Shown piece by piece: positions 1 to 12,567 of a DNA stretch of 64,000 bases. Made by a program: the position numbers and the translations under genes. The notes under the pieces were generated by a model, which saw only the letters and a list, made by a program, of their open reading frames with translations, did no database searches and was not told where the DNA came from. Origin of the DNA: Flammeovirga agarivorans (GTDB lineage Bacteria; Bacteroidota; Bacteroidia; Cytophagales; Flammeovirgaceae); NCBI RefSeq assembly GCF_012641475.1, contig NZ_JABAIL010000003.1, forward strand, positions 498,318-562,317. The letters are read 5' to 3'. The first letter of the stretch is position 1. Each line of letters begins with the position of its first letter.

Positions 1-3000
1 TTAGGTAAAGTAAATGCCTTACCAATAGAGAATATTACGAACAGTAAAGACCTGACTAACGATGTTTATGATCTTCAGTTATCATCAGAATTAGTAGATA
101 TGGCTGGTGCTGTAAAGGTTCTAACAATTGGAGACAGAAGTGCAGCATTAGATTTTGCAGTAGGAAGTACAATCAGTGAAGATGCTTTAGGATTACCAAG
201 AAAAGAGACGCCAGATGCAGGTGCATACGAAGGAGAGAAGAAAGCTTTTGATCCCGTTAATACCGTATTCAATACAACGACATCAACACAATATTATACT
301 ATACAGGAAGCTGTTAATGATGCATCTTCTGGAGATGTGATTACATTTAATGGCCTTCATAAAGAGCAAATTACAATTGCAAAATCATTGACACTTCAAG
401 GTGATAATGCGACTGAGGATATTTTAGAAGGTTTAAAAGACCAAGATATCAATGGAGGTTCTGTTGTAACTATTCCATCAGGTGATATTGAAGTGACATT
501 TAATCACTTTACAATTACAGGAGGAGAAACATTGACCGAAGGAGTTGATGGAGGTGGTGTAAAAATCACTGATGTAACAGGTTTAGTAAGTTTCTCTAAT
601 ATGATCATTAAAAGCAATCATTCTGCCGGTAGAGGTGGTGGTATCTCTTCGATTGGAGGTAACTTGACTATCAATAATTCAGTGATTGAGGATAACTCAA
701 CAACAGTTTCTAAAGAATTCTATGGTGGCGGTATCTCTATTGCACCAAGCAAAACGATATTGGAGGCAACTGTTGCTGTGATTAAAAATTCTACAATAAG
801 CAATAATACTACTGCAAAAGCAGGGGGTGGTATTGGTATCGATGGACGTTATAGAAATGGAAATCCATTAGAAGTAACCATAGAAAATGTGACTGTTTTT
901 GGTAATACTTCGACTACGAATGCAGGAGCAGGATTGTTTGTCAGAACGGATGATTTAGCATCAAACTCAACAGAAGCTAGTGTAAAGGTAACGGTTGACC
1001 ATTCAACAATTGCATATAATGTTGGTAAGGGAATCAACTTTGCTAAAGCAGGAGATCAATTGGTTGATTTTACATTATCGAACTCTATTGTTTCTGAAAG
1101 TGGTACTTCATCGCAGGCAGATATTGAATTTAATAATGCGAATGCGACAGTGACCAATACCTTTATGGGTAAAATCGCCGGAACTCCAGTTGTAAACAAT
1201 AACAGTAAGGATATTGACAGCAATACTTATTTCTTAGAATTATCTGATGAGTTAGAAGGTGATGGACTTGTTAAGGTGTTGACTATCTCAGAGTTAAGTA
1301 GTGCAGTAGACTTCGCAGAGGGTAGTACTTCTACTGCCGATGCATTAGGTCTTCCTCGCCAAGGAACTCCAGATGCGGGTGCTTTTGAAGGTGGTGAAAT
1401 CACTTTTGATGATGAGAATACGGTTGTTTTAAATGATAAGCAATATAGATCTGTTGTTGAAGCGATGAACTATGTATCAAAAAATGACACCATTCATATC
1501 AGAGGTGTTCATACGGTATCTTTAATACTTACACAAGGAATTACGTTCCTAGGTGAAGACCCTACAAAAGATATTCTTCAAGCATCAGATGTGTATGGGG
1601 AGTCAACTGAAAGGTTAATTTATTTTGGTAATTCTGCCGATACAGTCAACATTGAACACTTAGGTTTAAGACATGGTCACTCTACAGAAGACACAGGCGG
1701 AGCGATTAAGACAGAAACAGTATCGGGATTATTATCTTTAAAAGATGTTCATATTTACAAAAATACATCAGACAAGAACGGTGGTGCAATTAGTGCAGGC
1801 GGAGCGAATCTAAAACTAGAGAACGTTGATGTGTACGATAATAGCTCTAGTGGTAACGGTGGGGGATTATTTATTTTCTCAAAAAATTCTTCGACACAGG
1901 ATATGAAGGTAGAAATTAATAATTCTGTGATCTCAAGAAACTCAGCCGCTGGACACTCTGGAGGTATCACGGTGGATGGAAATGCTCAGTATGGTTTAAA
2001 CAACCGAGTATTGGTAGAAATTAATAACACAATCATTGCTGAAAATGCAGCGAATGAATCTGGAGCGATGCAAATCAAAGGTTCATTACACCTTGACGGA
2101 GAAAGTTCTAACATTACTGTTAAGTTTAACCACAACACTATTGCTTATAACACATCAAACGGTAATAAATACGGAGTTTCTTTTGTGGGAACAGAACTTG
2201 GAATGCCTTACTTCTATTGCTACAATTCATTGATTGGACAAAATGGTACGTTTGATAATAATGATATCAATTTTGCTAATAGTAACTCTAAAGAGGTCTT
2301 TAACAATGTATTTGGTAAAGTTTATCAGTTAACAAAATGGACAGAGAGCGAGTCTGATAACCATATCAATCAAGATATTGATGGAACTCAAATCGGAAAG
2401 GAAACAGCAGAAGATGGTACAAGCATGTATCCGATTAGTGGTGGTAGTTTAGCCATCGATCATGCATTGTCTTCCAACTCGTTATCTACTGACCATACTG
2501 GTTATGCAAGAAAATATACTGCGGATGCAGGAGCTTACGAATACCGATCATTAGTATGGTTGGGAGTAAATAGCAGTGATGGAAATATTGCTACCAACTG
2601 GAACGAACAACGAGTACCTGGTGAAGATGAGTATGTTTATATTAGCAAGCATGCCAATAACCAACTTTCAGTAAGTACATCGAATGTGACTTTAGGAAAT
2701 GTCGAAATCCAAGAAGGAGCAGAGGTAATGATCAGCGATGATTATTCATTGATCGTAAATTCAGATTTACAACACAAAGGAACGATTACAATGGCTTCAG
2801 GAGGTAGTTTAATTGTGAATGGAACAATGGAACAATCAGAAGCAGCGGTAGTATCACAAGAGACGGTGAACCTAAGATTGGTTGGACCAATGGTTTCAGA
2901 AGGATTACCAGAAGAAGACATTACATTCAACTCTTTTGATCCAACATTAGTTGCGGAAAATGGTTTGAGAAGTGCTTTTATCACTGAAAAATCTTCAGTA

Positions 3001-4083
3001 CTACAAAGTGGAGAAGGATATTTGGCAACAGAAGCTTCAACATTCACATTCTCAGGTGTGGCAATTTCAGAAGACCTTAAAATGGAACGTTCTGTAAGTG
3101 AAACAAGCTACCATACTTTCTCCAATCCTTTTAACGCATATATCGATTATAATGACTTGATGTTTGCGAATGAAAATAGTTTAGGCGCGGTGTATTTATG
3201 GGAAGTAAATGCAGAAGGAGAGGATGAATTACTAACAGTAACACAATTGGGAGCTGTAGGTAATCACCTAAAAACATGGGATGGTAGTATCGCTGCAGGA
3301 GAAGGTTTCTTTGCTCAATTACATGATAACGATCTAACATTCTCAAAAGAAATGAGGATTGAAAGTATCAGAGCATATAGAGCTACAGAGTCTGTAGAAT
3401 CAGAAATCCCATTAGTGAAAATCAATCTGAAGAGTAGTGGAACAAATGCTCAAAACGAAACACTGGTTGGTTTTGCTGATACAGCAACTCAAGGTTTCGA
3501 TCAAGGATTTGATGCTTACAAGCATGACGGAAACAATGGAGTAAGACTTTATTCTAAGATGAATGAAGAAGCTGAAATGGCGATTAATTACCTACCATTT
3601 AATGACGGTGAAGTAACAATTCCATTATTTATAGATGTAAATGAGAAGGAGGAATATTCACTGACATTCTCTGATTTAAAAGCTTTAGGTGATTATTATG
3701 TAGTACTTGAGGATAAGGAATTTAATACATTCACAGAACTTTCAGAGGACGATGTATACTCATTTATTTCTGATGAAGTATCGAATTCAAATAGATTTAA
3801 TCTAATTATTTCGAAGTCGAAAGTAATCACTTCTGTTGATGATGTTACTTCATCAATCCAGTTACAAGTAACACCAAATGCTGTTACAGTTAAGAGTGAT
3901 TATATTACGCAGAATGGTGGTGAGATCTTGATTTATAATGAATTAGGTAGTGTTTTGTTACAAGAAGAATTAGATAGAGGAAATGCTTCTTCAACAGTAG
4001 CGTATCAATTCTCAAAACAAAGGATTTATATCATACATATAAAGACATCTAACGGTATTAAAACACACAAAGTGATGTTTTAA
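1..4083 (+). CDS. Secreted beta-helix repeat protein with T9SS sorting domain (5' end outside window)
   Basis: The reading frame is open from base 1, so the gene starts upstream and only about 1360 C-terminal residues are seen; the first ATG at 100 is internal. The visible part is built from Gly/Asn-rich right-handed beta-helix repeats (GGGI, NNS, SNN patterns) as in polymorphic outer-membrane or pectate-lyase-like proteins. The motif DAGA(Y/F)E, typical of choice-of-anchor Q modules, recurs near bases 214, 1372 and 2524, showing that modules of roughly 1.15 kb are tandemly repeated. A non-repetitive beta-rich region follows, and the last 75 residues form a type A T9SS sorting domain (ILIYNELG, IYIIHIKTSNGIKTHKV). 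It is therefore inferred to be exported through Sec and T9SS to the cell surface or medium. Ligand or substrate cannot be told; adhesin or polysaccharide-active protein are both possible. Followed by a strong terminator. Confidence 0.85.
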   Translation, partial: LGKVNALPIENITNSKDLTNDVYDLQLSSELVDMAGAVKVLTIGDRSAALDFAVGSTISEDALGLPRKETPDAGAYEGEKKAFDPVNTVFNTTTSTQYYTIQEAVNDASSGDVITFNGLHKEQITIAKSLTLQGDNATEDILEGLKDQDINGGSVVTIPSGDIEVTFNHFTITGGETLTEGVDGGGVKITDVTGLVSFSNMIIKSNHSAGRGGGISSIGGNLTINNSVIEDNSTTVSKEFYGGGISIAPSKTILEATVAVIKNSTISNNTTAKAGGGIGIDGRYRNGNPLEVTIENVTVFGNTSTTNAGAGLFVRTDDLASNSTEASVKVTVDHSTIAYNVGKGINFAKAGDQLVDFTLSNSIVSESGTSSQADIEFNNANATVTNTFMGKIAGTPVVNNNSKDIDSNTYFLELSDELEGDGLVKVLTISELSSAVDFAEGSTSTADALGLPRQGTPDAGAFEGGEITFDDENTVVLNDKQYRSVVEAMNYVSKNDTIHIRGVHTVSLILTQGITFLGEDPTKDILQASDVYGESTERLIYFGNSADTVNIEHLGLRHGHSTEDTGGAIKTETVSGLLSLKDVHIYKNTSDKNGGAISAGGANLKLENVDVYDNSSSGNGGGLFIFSKNSSTQDMKVEINNSVISRNSAAGHSGGITVDGNAQYGLNNRVLVEINNTIIAENAANESGAMQIKGSLHLDGESSNITVKFNHNTIAYNTSNGNKYGVSFVGTELGMPYFYCYNSLIGQNGTFDNNDINFANSNSKEVFNNVFGKVYQLTKWTESESDNHINQDIDGTQIGKETAEDGTSMYPISGGSLAIDHALSSNSLSTDHTGYARKYTADAGAYEYRSLVWLGVNSSDGNIATNWNEQRVPGEDEYVYISKHANNQLSVSTSNVTLGNVEIQEGAEVMISDDYSLIVNSDLQHKGTITMASGGSLIVNGTMEQSEAAVVSQETVNLRLVGPMVSEGLPEEDITFNSFDPTLVAENGLRSAFITEKSSVLQSGEGYLATEASTFTFSGVAISEDLKMERSVSETSYHTFSNPFNAYIDYNDLMFANENSLGAVYLWEVNAEGEDELLTVTQLGAVGNHLKTWDGSIAAGEGFFAQLHDNDLTFSKEMRIESIRAYRATESVESEIPLVKINLKSSGTNAQNETLVGFADTATQGFDQGFDAYKHDGNNGVRLYSKMNEEAEMAINYLPFNDGEVTIPLFIDVNEKEEYSLTFSDLKALGDYYVVLEDKEFNTFTELSEDDVYSFISDEVSNSNRFNLIISKSKVITSVDDVTSSIQLQVTPNAVTVKSDYITQNGGEILIYNELGSVLLQEELDRGNASSTVAYQFSKQRIYIIHIKTSNGIKTHKVMF

Positions 4084-4110
4084 TATAGTACAGAAGTAAT
4101 CGTTTATTTT

Positions 4111-4145
4111 AAAAAAGCCTAGGATGAATTTCCTAGGCTTTTTTT
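4111..4145. terminator. Bidirectional rho-independent terminator
   Basis: A 14-bp perfect inverted repeat (AAAAAAGCCTAGGA and its complement, 6-nt loop) with A-run on one side and T-run on the other. It separates the convergent beta-helix gene and the alpha/beta hydrolase gene and can serve both. Confidence 0.9.
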
Positions 4146-4154
4146 ATCAAATAA

Positions 4155-5438
4155 TCAATTCACTTTTTTCTCCTCAAGAAAGGAAAGTACTGTGGCATTA
4201 AATCGATCTGGATTTTTTATAGGTTCTTCATGTGTTCCATCAACAAAAACAACGAGTTGAGCATTATTAATTTTTTCAGCAATGAGTCGAGTATGACTTT
4301 TAAAGAAGTAATCGTTTTCACCAACCATAACTAAGGTAGGGCAATCGATTTTTGTTAAGTCCTCAGGGTTAATATTGGGTTCATCTCTTAATAAATATAG
4401 CAAACGCCCTTCGAATGTATCTGCTAAGTTCTTTTTCTCTATTACTTTTATTCTTTTTCTTAATTGACTGTTGATTTCTGGTAATACAGAGGTCTTGTCA
4501 TTATAAAGATTAGCTCCCATAACGGCGAGTTTATTGATTTTTTCAGGTGCCTTCATCGCCATGATCAATGCTGTATTACCGCCATCACTCCAACCAAGCA
4601 CATTCACTTTTTCTATCTTTAAATGGTCAATAAATGCCAACATATCTTCGGCGAAAAGATTATAGGAAAGGGGGGTGCCATCTTCTGTAGATTTACCATG
4701 ACCTCTTGTATCTACAGCTATTACCTTATATTTTTTAGCCAAGACGGGAATTTGGGCAGCATAATCTTTAATGGATTGTGCATTTCCATGAAGTAGTAAT
4801 AAAGGTTCTCCTTCACCATAAGTTTCATAATAGAAGGTTACATTTCTACATGTTAAATACTTTCCGGCTTGATCATTAAAACCATGGACAATGATTTGAC
4901 TAGCATCAACAACCAGTGGTTTTGTTTTATCAGCAATTTCTTGAACTGAAACCGTACATTGTTCGGGTAAGGTGAATCTCTGTGAAGTATGATTTTTTTG
5001 ATTTACTCCAAAATCAGAGTTGGGAAGATTAAAATCTTTCCATGACCCATTCTTGGTTCTGACCTTTAAAACGAAATCATCAAAAAAGTATTTCCCTTGA
5101 AACAGACATTGTCCGCCCACTAAGATAGACTTTGCCTTTTTATTGATTTTTCCACGAATAGAATACGTTTCCCATTGGTGTTTTTGAATAGGAGTTTCAC
5201 TTCCTTGATAAGACAATAGGTTATCCTTCTCTCCATCCATTCGCACATAAAGATAAGACCCAGCATTAGGTGATAATGTATCTGATTTAGCTCGCGCTGT
5301 AAATTGGTATTCCCCTCCTTGATATGCTGAGATATCCATTTTATAGAAAAAACCGGATATATAGTCTTTAGGGTTTTGTGCTAAGGTATACTGTACGGAT
5401 AGAATTCCAATAATTAGTAGAGCGATAGAGTAGTTCAT
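4155..5438 (-). CDS. Exported alpha/beta hydrolase with N-terminal beta-sandwich-like domain
   Basis: 427 aa. A signal peptide (about residues 1-20, ending TLAQ) predicts export. Residues about 25-150 look like a beta-rich carbohydrate-binding or jelly-roll module (FTARAKSDT, FFDDFVLKV). Residues about 200-425 are a complete alpha/beta hydrolase: oxyanion motif LLLLHGNAQS, nucleophile elbow GWSDGG (Ser284), acid in VGENDYFF (Asp376) and His403 in GTHEEP. All triad residues are present, so it is probably active as an esterase, peptidase or related hydrolase; the substrate is unknown. The fusion of a binding-like module to the hydrolase is less common than the bare fold. It sits alone between two terminators. 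Confidence 0.85.
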   Translation of the reverse strand: MNYSIALLIIGILSVQYTLAQNPKDYISGFFYKMDISAYQGGEYQFTARAKSDTLSPNAGSYLYVRMDGEKDNLLSYQGSETPIQKHQWETYSIRGKINKKAKSILVGGQCLFQGKYFFDDFVLKVRTKNGSWKDFNLPNSDFGVNQKNHTSQRFTLPEQCTVSVQEIADKTKPLVVDASQIIVHGFNDQAGKYLTCRNVTFYYETYGEGEPLLLLHGNAQSIKDYAAQIPVLAKKYKVIAVDTRGHGKSTEDGTPLSYNLFAEDMLAFIDHLKIEKVNVLGWSDGGNTALIMAMKAPEKINKLAVMGANLYNDKTSVLPEINSQLRKRIKVIEKKNLADTFEGRLLYLLRDEPNINPEDLTKIDCPTLVMVGENDYFFKSHTRLIAEKINNAQLVVFVDGTHEEPIKNPDRFNATVLSFLEEKKVN

Positions 5439-5513
5439 TTACAAATGGGATGATTATGCTTTAGGTAATTTGTTACATATACCTAAACACATTACAGCCT
5501 CTATTCGTTGGAA

Positions 5514-5554
5514 TTTCTCATCAACCTAACATAAATTCTTAGGTTGATGAGAAA
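5514..5554 (-). terminator. Hairpin terminator after the beta-helix gene
   Basis: Perfect 16-bp inverted repeat (TTTCTCATCAACCTAA, 9-nt loop) just downstream of the minus-strand gene ending at 5581. The flanking T-run is weak, so termination is inferred mainly from stem strength and position. Confidence 0.6.
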
Positions 5555-5580
5555 GTTATTCTAATTCGTCTATCATTTGA

Positions 5581-6858
5581 TTAGATATTCTTGATTTCTC
5601 CAGAGTCTTCTATAACAATGGTTTTTGCGTCTCTACCGTTCGCTAAAACTTCTCCATTGTTTGAATAGCCGTGGATTTGTCCTGCTACCTTTAAAGAAAC
5701 AACGCCGTCTCCTTCCGTTCTTATTCCTTCTTCAATATGTAATTTTTGTATAGTACCTTTTGGTAGTACACTAATTCCATCAGCAGAGAGCTCAAAAATT
5801 TGTCCTTTAACAAGTGTTTTTCCTTTTGAACCCAATGTTGTTAGCGATTTATCTATCCTAATTTCACCTACTGGTTTAGATACTTGAATACCAATGGCTC
5901 CATCTCCATGCGTAATGATTTCATTAAATTGGGCTTTGTCAATCGTTCCTTCATATTGATTAAAACCTCTAGCTCCCAAGCCAAAAGTTTCGATCTTCTT
6001 TTTTGATACAAAGTTTTCAACAACTCCAAAATTTACAAAACCAATACCACTTGGGCCATAAGAGATAATATTATCCTTAGCAATCCAATTGCTTACTTTT
6101 CCCCAGTTGTCGAGGACCATTCCATTTACTCCGTAAGTAACCAACTCTTTAGAATTTACTATTTGCTCTACTTCTACACCAGCCATAATAAATAAGCTAC
6201 CAGAAATAATATTATTGACTCCCAGCGGAAGCATTCCATTAGAATATATCGCATTGGTGTTAATTAAGTCAGCGACTACTTTTCCTCCAGTTACCCCATA
6301 TCCTGAGATTAGAACACCACTACCTAACACTGGTGCTTCTTTACGACCAATGGAAATACCATCAATTTCTAATTGAATCTCACTTTTATTATCTGTGCAG
6401 AAATTAAATACGGTAAGTGCCCCTTGAACTACCTCAACACCAAAATAGGATTGGGTTTCCTTTCTTTGACGAACATCTGCAGACACAATATCGATCGCAT
6501 TTATTTTAAGTTGTAATTGTTGGGTAGTCTCTCTAGTAATTAATTGGATTTGCCCTGTGACATTTAAGTTTTGAAGTGTCACCTTCCCAAGGTTCTCATG
6601 AATACTACTAATAAATAATGCTCTATTAACAGGAGATACCTGAACAGTTAGGTTTTGAACTGTATTATTCTCTGTTAAACCGATACCGTCTCCATCACCA
6701 AAGAATAAACCAGACTGTTCTTTATTGATCCCTTCTAATATTAAGCCTTTGGGCAAGTGAATACTCTGAGGAACATAAATTGTATCTGTGATAGTAATTT
6801 GTTGAATGGATGGTGTATCTAATGCAACCATTAATTCTGCATAGTTCTGAACTTTCAT
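5581..6858 (-). CDS. Hypothetical protein, probable cytoplasmic right-handed beta-helix
   Basis: 425 aa, starting MKVQNYAELM with no signal peptide, lipobox, membrane segment or T9SS tail. Residues about 10-40 (ITITDTIYVPQSIHLPKG) look like the N-terminal cap of a pectate-lyase-type beta-helix, and the rest consists of short hydrophobic strands separated by Gly and Asn turns, with repeated ideas such as VTYGVNGMV, ISYGPSGIG, ETFGLGARG and ITHGDGAIG at a spacing of about 20-25 residues. No catalytic motif was recognised. Most proteins of this fold in Bacteroidota are exported, so absence of any export signal is notable. Function unknown. Monocistronic between hairpins. Confidence 0.65.
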   Translation of the reverse strand: MKVQNYAELMVALDTPSIQQITITDTIYVPQSIHLPKGLILEGINKEQSGLFFGDGDGIGLTENNTVQNLTVQVSPVNRALFISSIHENLGKVTLQNLNVTGQIQLITRETTQQLQLKINAIDIVSADVRQRKETQSYFGVEVVQGALTVFNFCTDNKSEIQLEIDGISIGRKEAPVLGSGVLISGYGVTGGKVVADLINTNAIYSNGMLPLGVNNIISGSLFIMAGVEVEQIVNSKELVTYGVNGMVLDNWGKVSNWIAKDNIISYGPSGIGFVNFGVVENFVSKKKIETFGLGARGFNQYEGTIDKAQFNEIITHGDGAIGIQVSKPVGEIRIDKSLTTLGSKGKTLVKGQIFELSADGISVLPKGTIQKLHIEEGIRTEGDGVVSLKVAGQIHGYSNNGEVLANGRDAKTIVIEDSGEIKNI

Positions 6859-6978
6859 AATTATTTGTTTAAAGTGTGAAACTTTAATAACGATAGGACC
6901 ATTCTGCTGAATTTTAAATAGTTACTGAAAAATATAAATTTCGGATTGAAAGTATTTTAATAGGTATGGTAGGTGTAT

Positions 6979-7013
6979 AAAAAAGGCCTGAAGTTATTCA
7001 CCTCAGGCCTTAA
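6979..7013 (-). terminator. Rho-independent terminator of the beta-galactosidase gene
   Basis: Stem AAGGCCTGA / TCAGGCCTT; read on the minus strand it is followed by a run of six T. It lies 22 bases beyond the stop codon of the GH2 gene. Confidence 0.85.
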
Positions 7014-7034
7014 ATTGTATTGATTACTGTCTAT

Positions 7035-10169
<3,135 letters not shown>

Positions 10170-10199
10170 TCATTAAATATAGATGTAATTGTTTACTTA

Positions 10200-10215
10200 A
10201 TCGTAATAGTACGAT
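10200..10215. promoter_or_regulatory. Inverted repeat ATCGTA-N4-TACGAT upstream of lacZ
   Basis: Perfect 6-4-6 dyad 52 bases upstream of the beta-galactosidase start codon. Position suits a transcription factor operator; the factor is unknown. Confidence 0.4.
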
Positions 10216-10229
10216 ATAAGCTAATGTAT

Positions 10230-10247
10230 TGTGATGAGGATATCACA
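10230..10247. promoter_or_regulatory. Inverted repeat TGTGAT-N6-ATCACA upstream of lacZ
   Basis: Resembles a CRP/FNR-family half-site pair, but with a spacer two bases longer than the classic TGTGA-N6-TCACA site. It lies 82 bases upstream of the lacZ start. Confidence 0.35.
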
Positions 10248-10501
10248 GAAAAAGGTCACATGTCAATTTTAGGTTAAATTATGTTGAATTCGTGTTAGTG
10301 GGTGGTGACTTAAAACTGACAAAAAGGTGATGATAATCAATGTTTTTTAATGAATTAATTCGCGTAAAATCAACACCATTTTACCTCTAGATTAAGCTTT
10401 TATAAAATGTCTAAACAAACCTTAATTAACATGTTTTTGTACTTCATTTTACCGTATTTAAGGGTATCAAAATAAAGGCCATCACCTCTTATAAATTGAA
10501 A

Positions 10502-10684
10502 ATGGAAAACACTATTTTGTCAGCCATCGAAAGCTTAGAAAAGCAAGTTGCAACTATGCAAGGAAGAATCCACGAAATGCAATCAAATGGATCTTCACTG
10601 AAGGATACAGAGCACATCAAAGTACGTATTAAACGTCACAAACAAGAGCTCAACGAACTCAGATTTCAACAGGCGAGAGGGTAG
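10502..10684 (+). CDS. Small coiled-coil hypothetical protein
   Basis: 60 aa, starting MENTILSAIE at an ATG; an in-frame TTG six bases upstream is a less likely start. The whole protein is helical with heptad-like spacing (LEKQVATMQGRIHEM, IKRHKQELNELRF), is rich in charged residues and lacks cysteine and membrane segments. It is followed 46 bases on by a strong terminator, so it appears to be a monocistronic gene. Function unknown; small soluble coiled-coil proteins of this size are common in Bacteroidota. Confidence 0.7.
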   Translation: MENTILSAIESLEKQVATMQGRIHEMQSNGSSLKDTEHIKVRIKRHKQELNELRFQQARG

Positions 10685-10730
10685 TTTTTTTCAAAACAAT
10701 CAACCACTCCACTAATCATAAGAAATTTGA

Positions 10731-10771
10731 AAAAAAGACAAGTAGTATTTTAAGCTACTTGTCTTTTTTTG
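10731..10771 (+). terminator. Rho-independent terminator
   Basis: Perfect 15-bp stem (AAAAAAGACAAGTAG and complement, 9-nt loop) followed by T-run, 46 bases after the small coiled-coil gene. Confidence 0.9.
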
Positions 10772-10904
10772 TTTCAAAAATTGTCTATTCGAATTAATTC
10801 TTGTAAAGATATCATTTGTTTAAACAGGTTTTACATTAAATACTTGTATTAGGAATAAAAACAAACAACCTTCGTACAAACCATCGAAACATTAAGTAGA
10901 ATAA

Positions 10905-12095
10905 ATGAATAAAAAAGAACGTAACTTTTTCGTCTTGCTATTAGGGGCATTGGCTATGATTGGGCCATTTAATATTGATACCTGTTTGCCCGCACTTGGT
11001 CAGATTGCCGAAGATTTTGGTGTGCCTTTCCAAAAGGTAGAATTAAGTATGAGCTTATTCTTTTTCTTTTTTGGTTTTGGCCAATTGTTTGGAGGATATT
11101 ACTCTGACCGTTTAGGTAGGAAATGGATTGTTTCTGCCGGTTTAATTATCGCTACAATAGGAAGTGTATTCTTAGTATTTACACAGTCTTTAGAAATGTT
11201 TTATGGAGGCAGAGCTTTACAAGCCATCGGCGGAGGGTTTGTAGGTGTATCTATTGCGGCTATTGTTAGAGATCGATTTCAAGGAAAAGAGGCAGCTAGT
11301 ATCATGTCGTTGGTGATGATGATTGCTATGGGGGCACCTTTGGTCGCTCCAACAATCGGAGCGGGGTTATTACAACAGTTTGGTTGGCCTTCGATCTTTA
11401 TATTTATTGCTATTTATATGGTGGCTGTCTTTATTCCTCTTCAACTAAAAGTAACGAATAGAGTACCAGAAAATGCATCGAACATGACCTTCTTTAAGGG
11501 AATAAAAACGGTGTATTCGAATAAACCTGCCTTGGCATATATGTCTGCTATGGCAGTACCATCTGGAGCATTATATACTTATTTAACTACAGCTCCATTT
11601 GTATATCAGGAATACTTCGGACTAAATGCATCCAATTTTGCTTTGTTATTTGGTTTAAACGGTGGTGCCTTAATCATTATGAATAAATTGAATTCTGTAC
11701 TTGTGAAGACCTATTCTCCAAGAAAATTACTGCATATTGGCTTAGGGATTCATATTAGTACATTAGCTATAATATTATCTACTATTTCTGTAGCTGAACC
11801 GAATATGTATATTGTGTTGCCACTGTTAACGGCACACTTGTCATCTTTAGGCTTTTTATCTGGTAATGCAACATCTATTGCGTTGGAGAAATATCAGAAA
11901 AATGTAGCAGGTTTAGCCAATTCGCAAATGAGAGTAGTTGGTATTGCCATTGGATCTTTGGCTGGTGCTATCGCAAGTAGTTTTAATAACGGAACATTAT
12001 TTCCTCCATTTATTGTGATGTTTACTTGTTCAACATTAGGTATTTTATTATATGTTACGCTTAAGAAGCATGACTTAGATAGGAGATCTATTTAG
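10905..12095 (+). CDS. MFS drug-resistance transporter, Bcr/CflA type
   Basis: 396 aa with about 12 hydrophobic segments. The N-terminal segment carries the acidic D..LPALGQIA motif typical of DHA1 drug:proton antiporters, and loop 2-3 has MFS motif A (GYYSDRLGRK, residues 64-73). PTIGAGLLQQFGW matches motif C of antiporters. Predicted to export small hydrophobic compounds across the inner membrane using proton motive force; substrates may include bicyclomycin-, chloramphenicol- or sulfonamide-like drugs in relatives, unproven here. It is followed 30 bases later by the SEC-C protein gene, and the two probably form one transcript ending at the terminator near 12532. Confidence 0.85.
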   Translation: MNKKERNFFVLLLGALAMIGPFNIDTCLPALGQIAEDFGVPFQKVELSMSLFFFFFGFGQLFGGYYSDRLGRKWIVSAGLIIATIGSVFLVFTQSLEMFYGGRALQAIGGGFVGVSIAAIVRDRFQGKEAASIMSLVMMIAMGAPLVAPTIGAGLLQQFGWPSIFIFIAIYMVAVFIPLQLKVTNRVPENASNMTFFKGIKTVYSNKPALAYMSAMAVPSGALYTYLTTAPFVYQEYFGLNASNFALLFGLNGGALIIMNKLNSVLVKTYSPRKLLHIGLGIHISTLAIILSTISVAEPNMYIVLPLLTAHLSSLGFLSGNATSIALEKYQKNVAGLANSQMRVVGIAIGSLAGAIASSFNNGTLFPPFIVMFTCSTLGILLYVTLKKHDLDRRSI

Positions 12096-12125
12096 GTAGC
12101 ATAAGTTTTAAAATTCAAGAATTAT

Positions 12126-12527
12126 ATGAATTCGGATCAAACATGCCCTTGTGGAAGTAAAAAAACATACAAAGAATGTTGTGGTATTGCCCATGGTAAT
12201 ATTATGGATGTAAAAACTGCAGAACAATTGATGCGTTCAAGGTATACTGCATTCACATTAGCAAATGGAGAGTACCTTAATCTAAGCCATCATTCTAAGA
12301 CAAGACCGCAAACTAGGTCGGAAAGAAGAGATATTATCCGTTGGGCGAAAAGTGTAAAATGGATAGGGCTAGAAGTTATTCAGAGCATAAAAGGAAAAGA
12401 AGAAGACATAGAAGGTATTGTTGAGTTTAAAGCTCACTTCACAGAAAGAGGGAGACCCAATATGATTCATGAAAAGTCCACTTTTATTAAAGAAAATGGA
12501 CATTGGGTGTACGATACAGCATTGTAA
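12126..12527 (+). CDS. SEC-C motif protein, YchJ/UPF0225 family
   Basis: 133 aa. The N-terminus has the zinc-binding SEC-C motif CPCGSKKTYKECCG (Cys7, Cys9, Cys18, Cys19), followed by the family region around AEQLMRSRYTAF and an NTF2-like domain ending in W.Y. The length matches the YchJ family. The role of the family is not established; the zinc motif resembles that at the SecA C-terminus, which binds SecB or ribosomes. Probably co-transcribed with the MFS gene. High confidence in family, none in function. Confidence 0.85.
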   Translation: MNSDQTCPCGSKKTYKECCGIAHGNIMDVKTAEQLMRSRYTAFTLANGEYLNLSHHSKTRPQTRSERRDIIRWAKSVKWIGLEVIQSIKGKEEDIEGIVEFKAHFTERGRPNMIHEKSTFIKENGHWVYDTAL

Positions 12528-12531
12528 TACT

Positions 12532-12567
12532 AAAAGCAGAAGGTTAAATTAAATCTTCTGCTTTTTT
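12532..12567 (+). terminator. Rho-independent terminator
   Basis: Stem AAAAGCAGAAG / CTTCTGCTTTT with T6 tail directly after the SEC-C gene. Confidence 0.9.
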
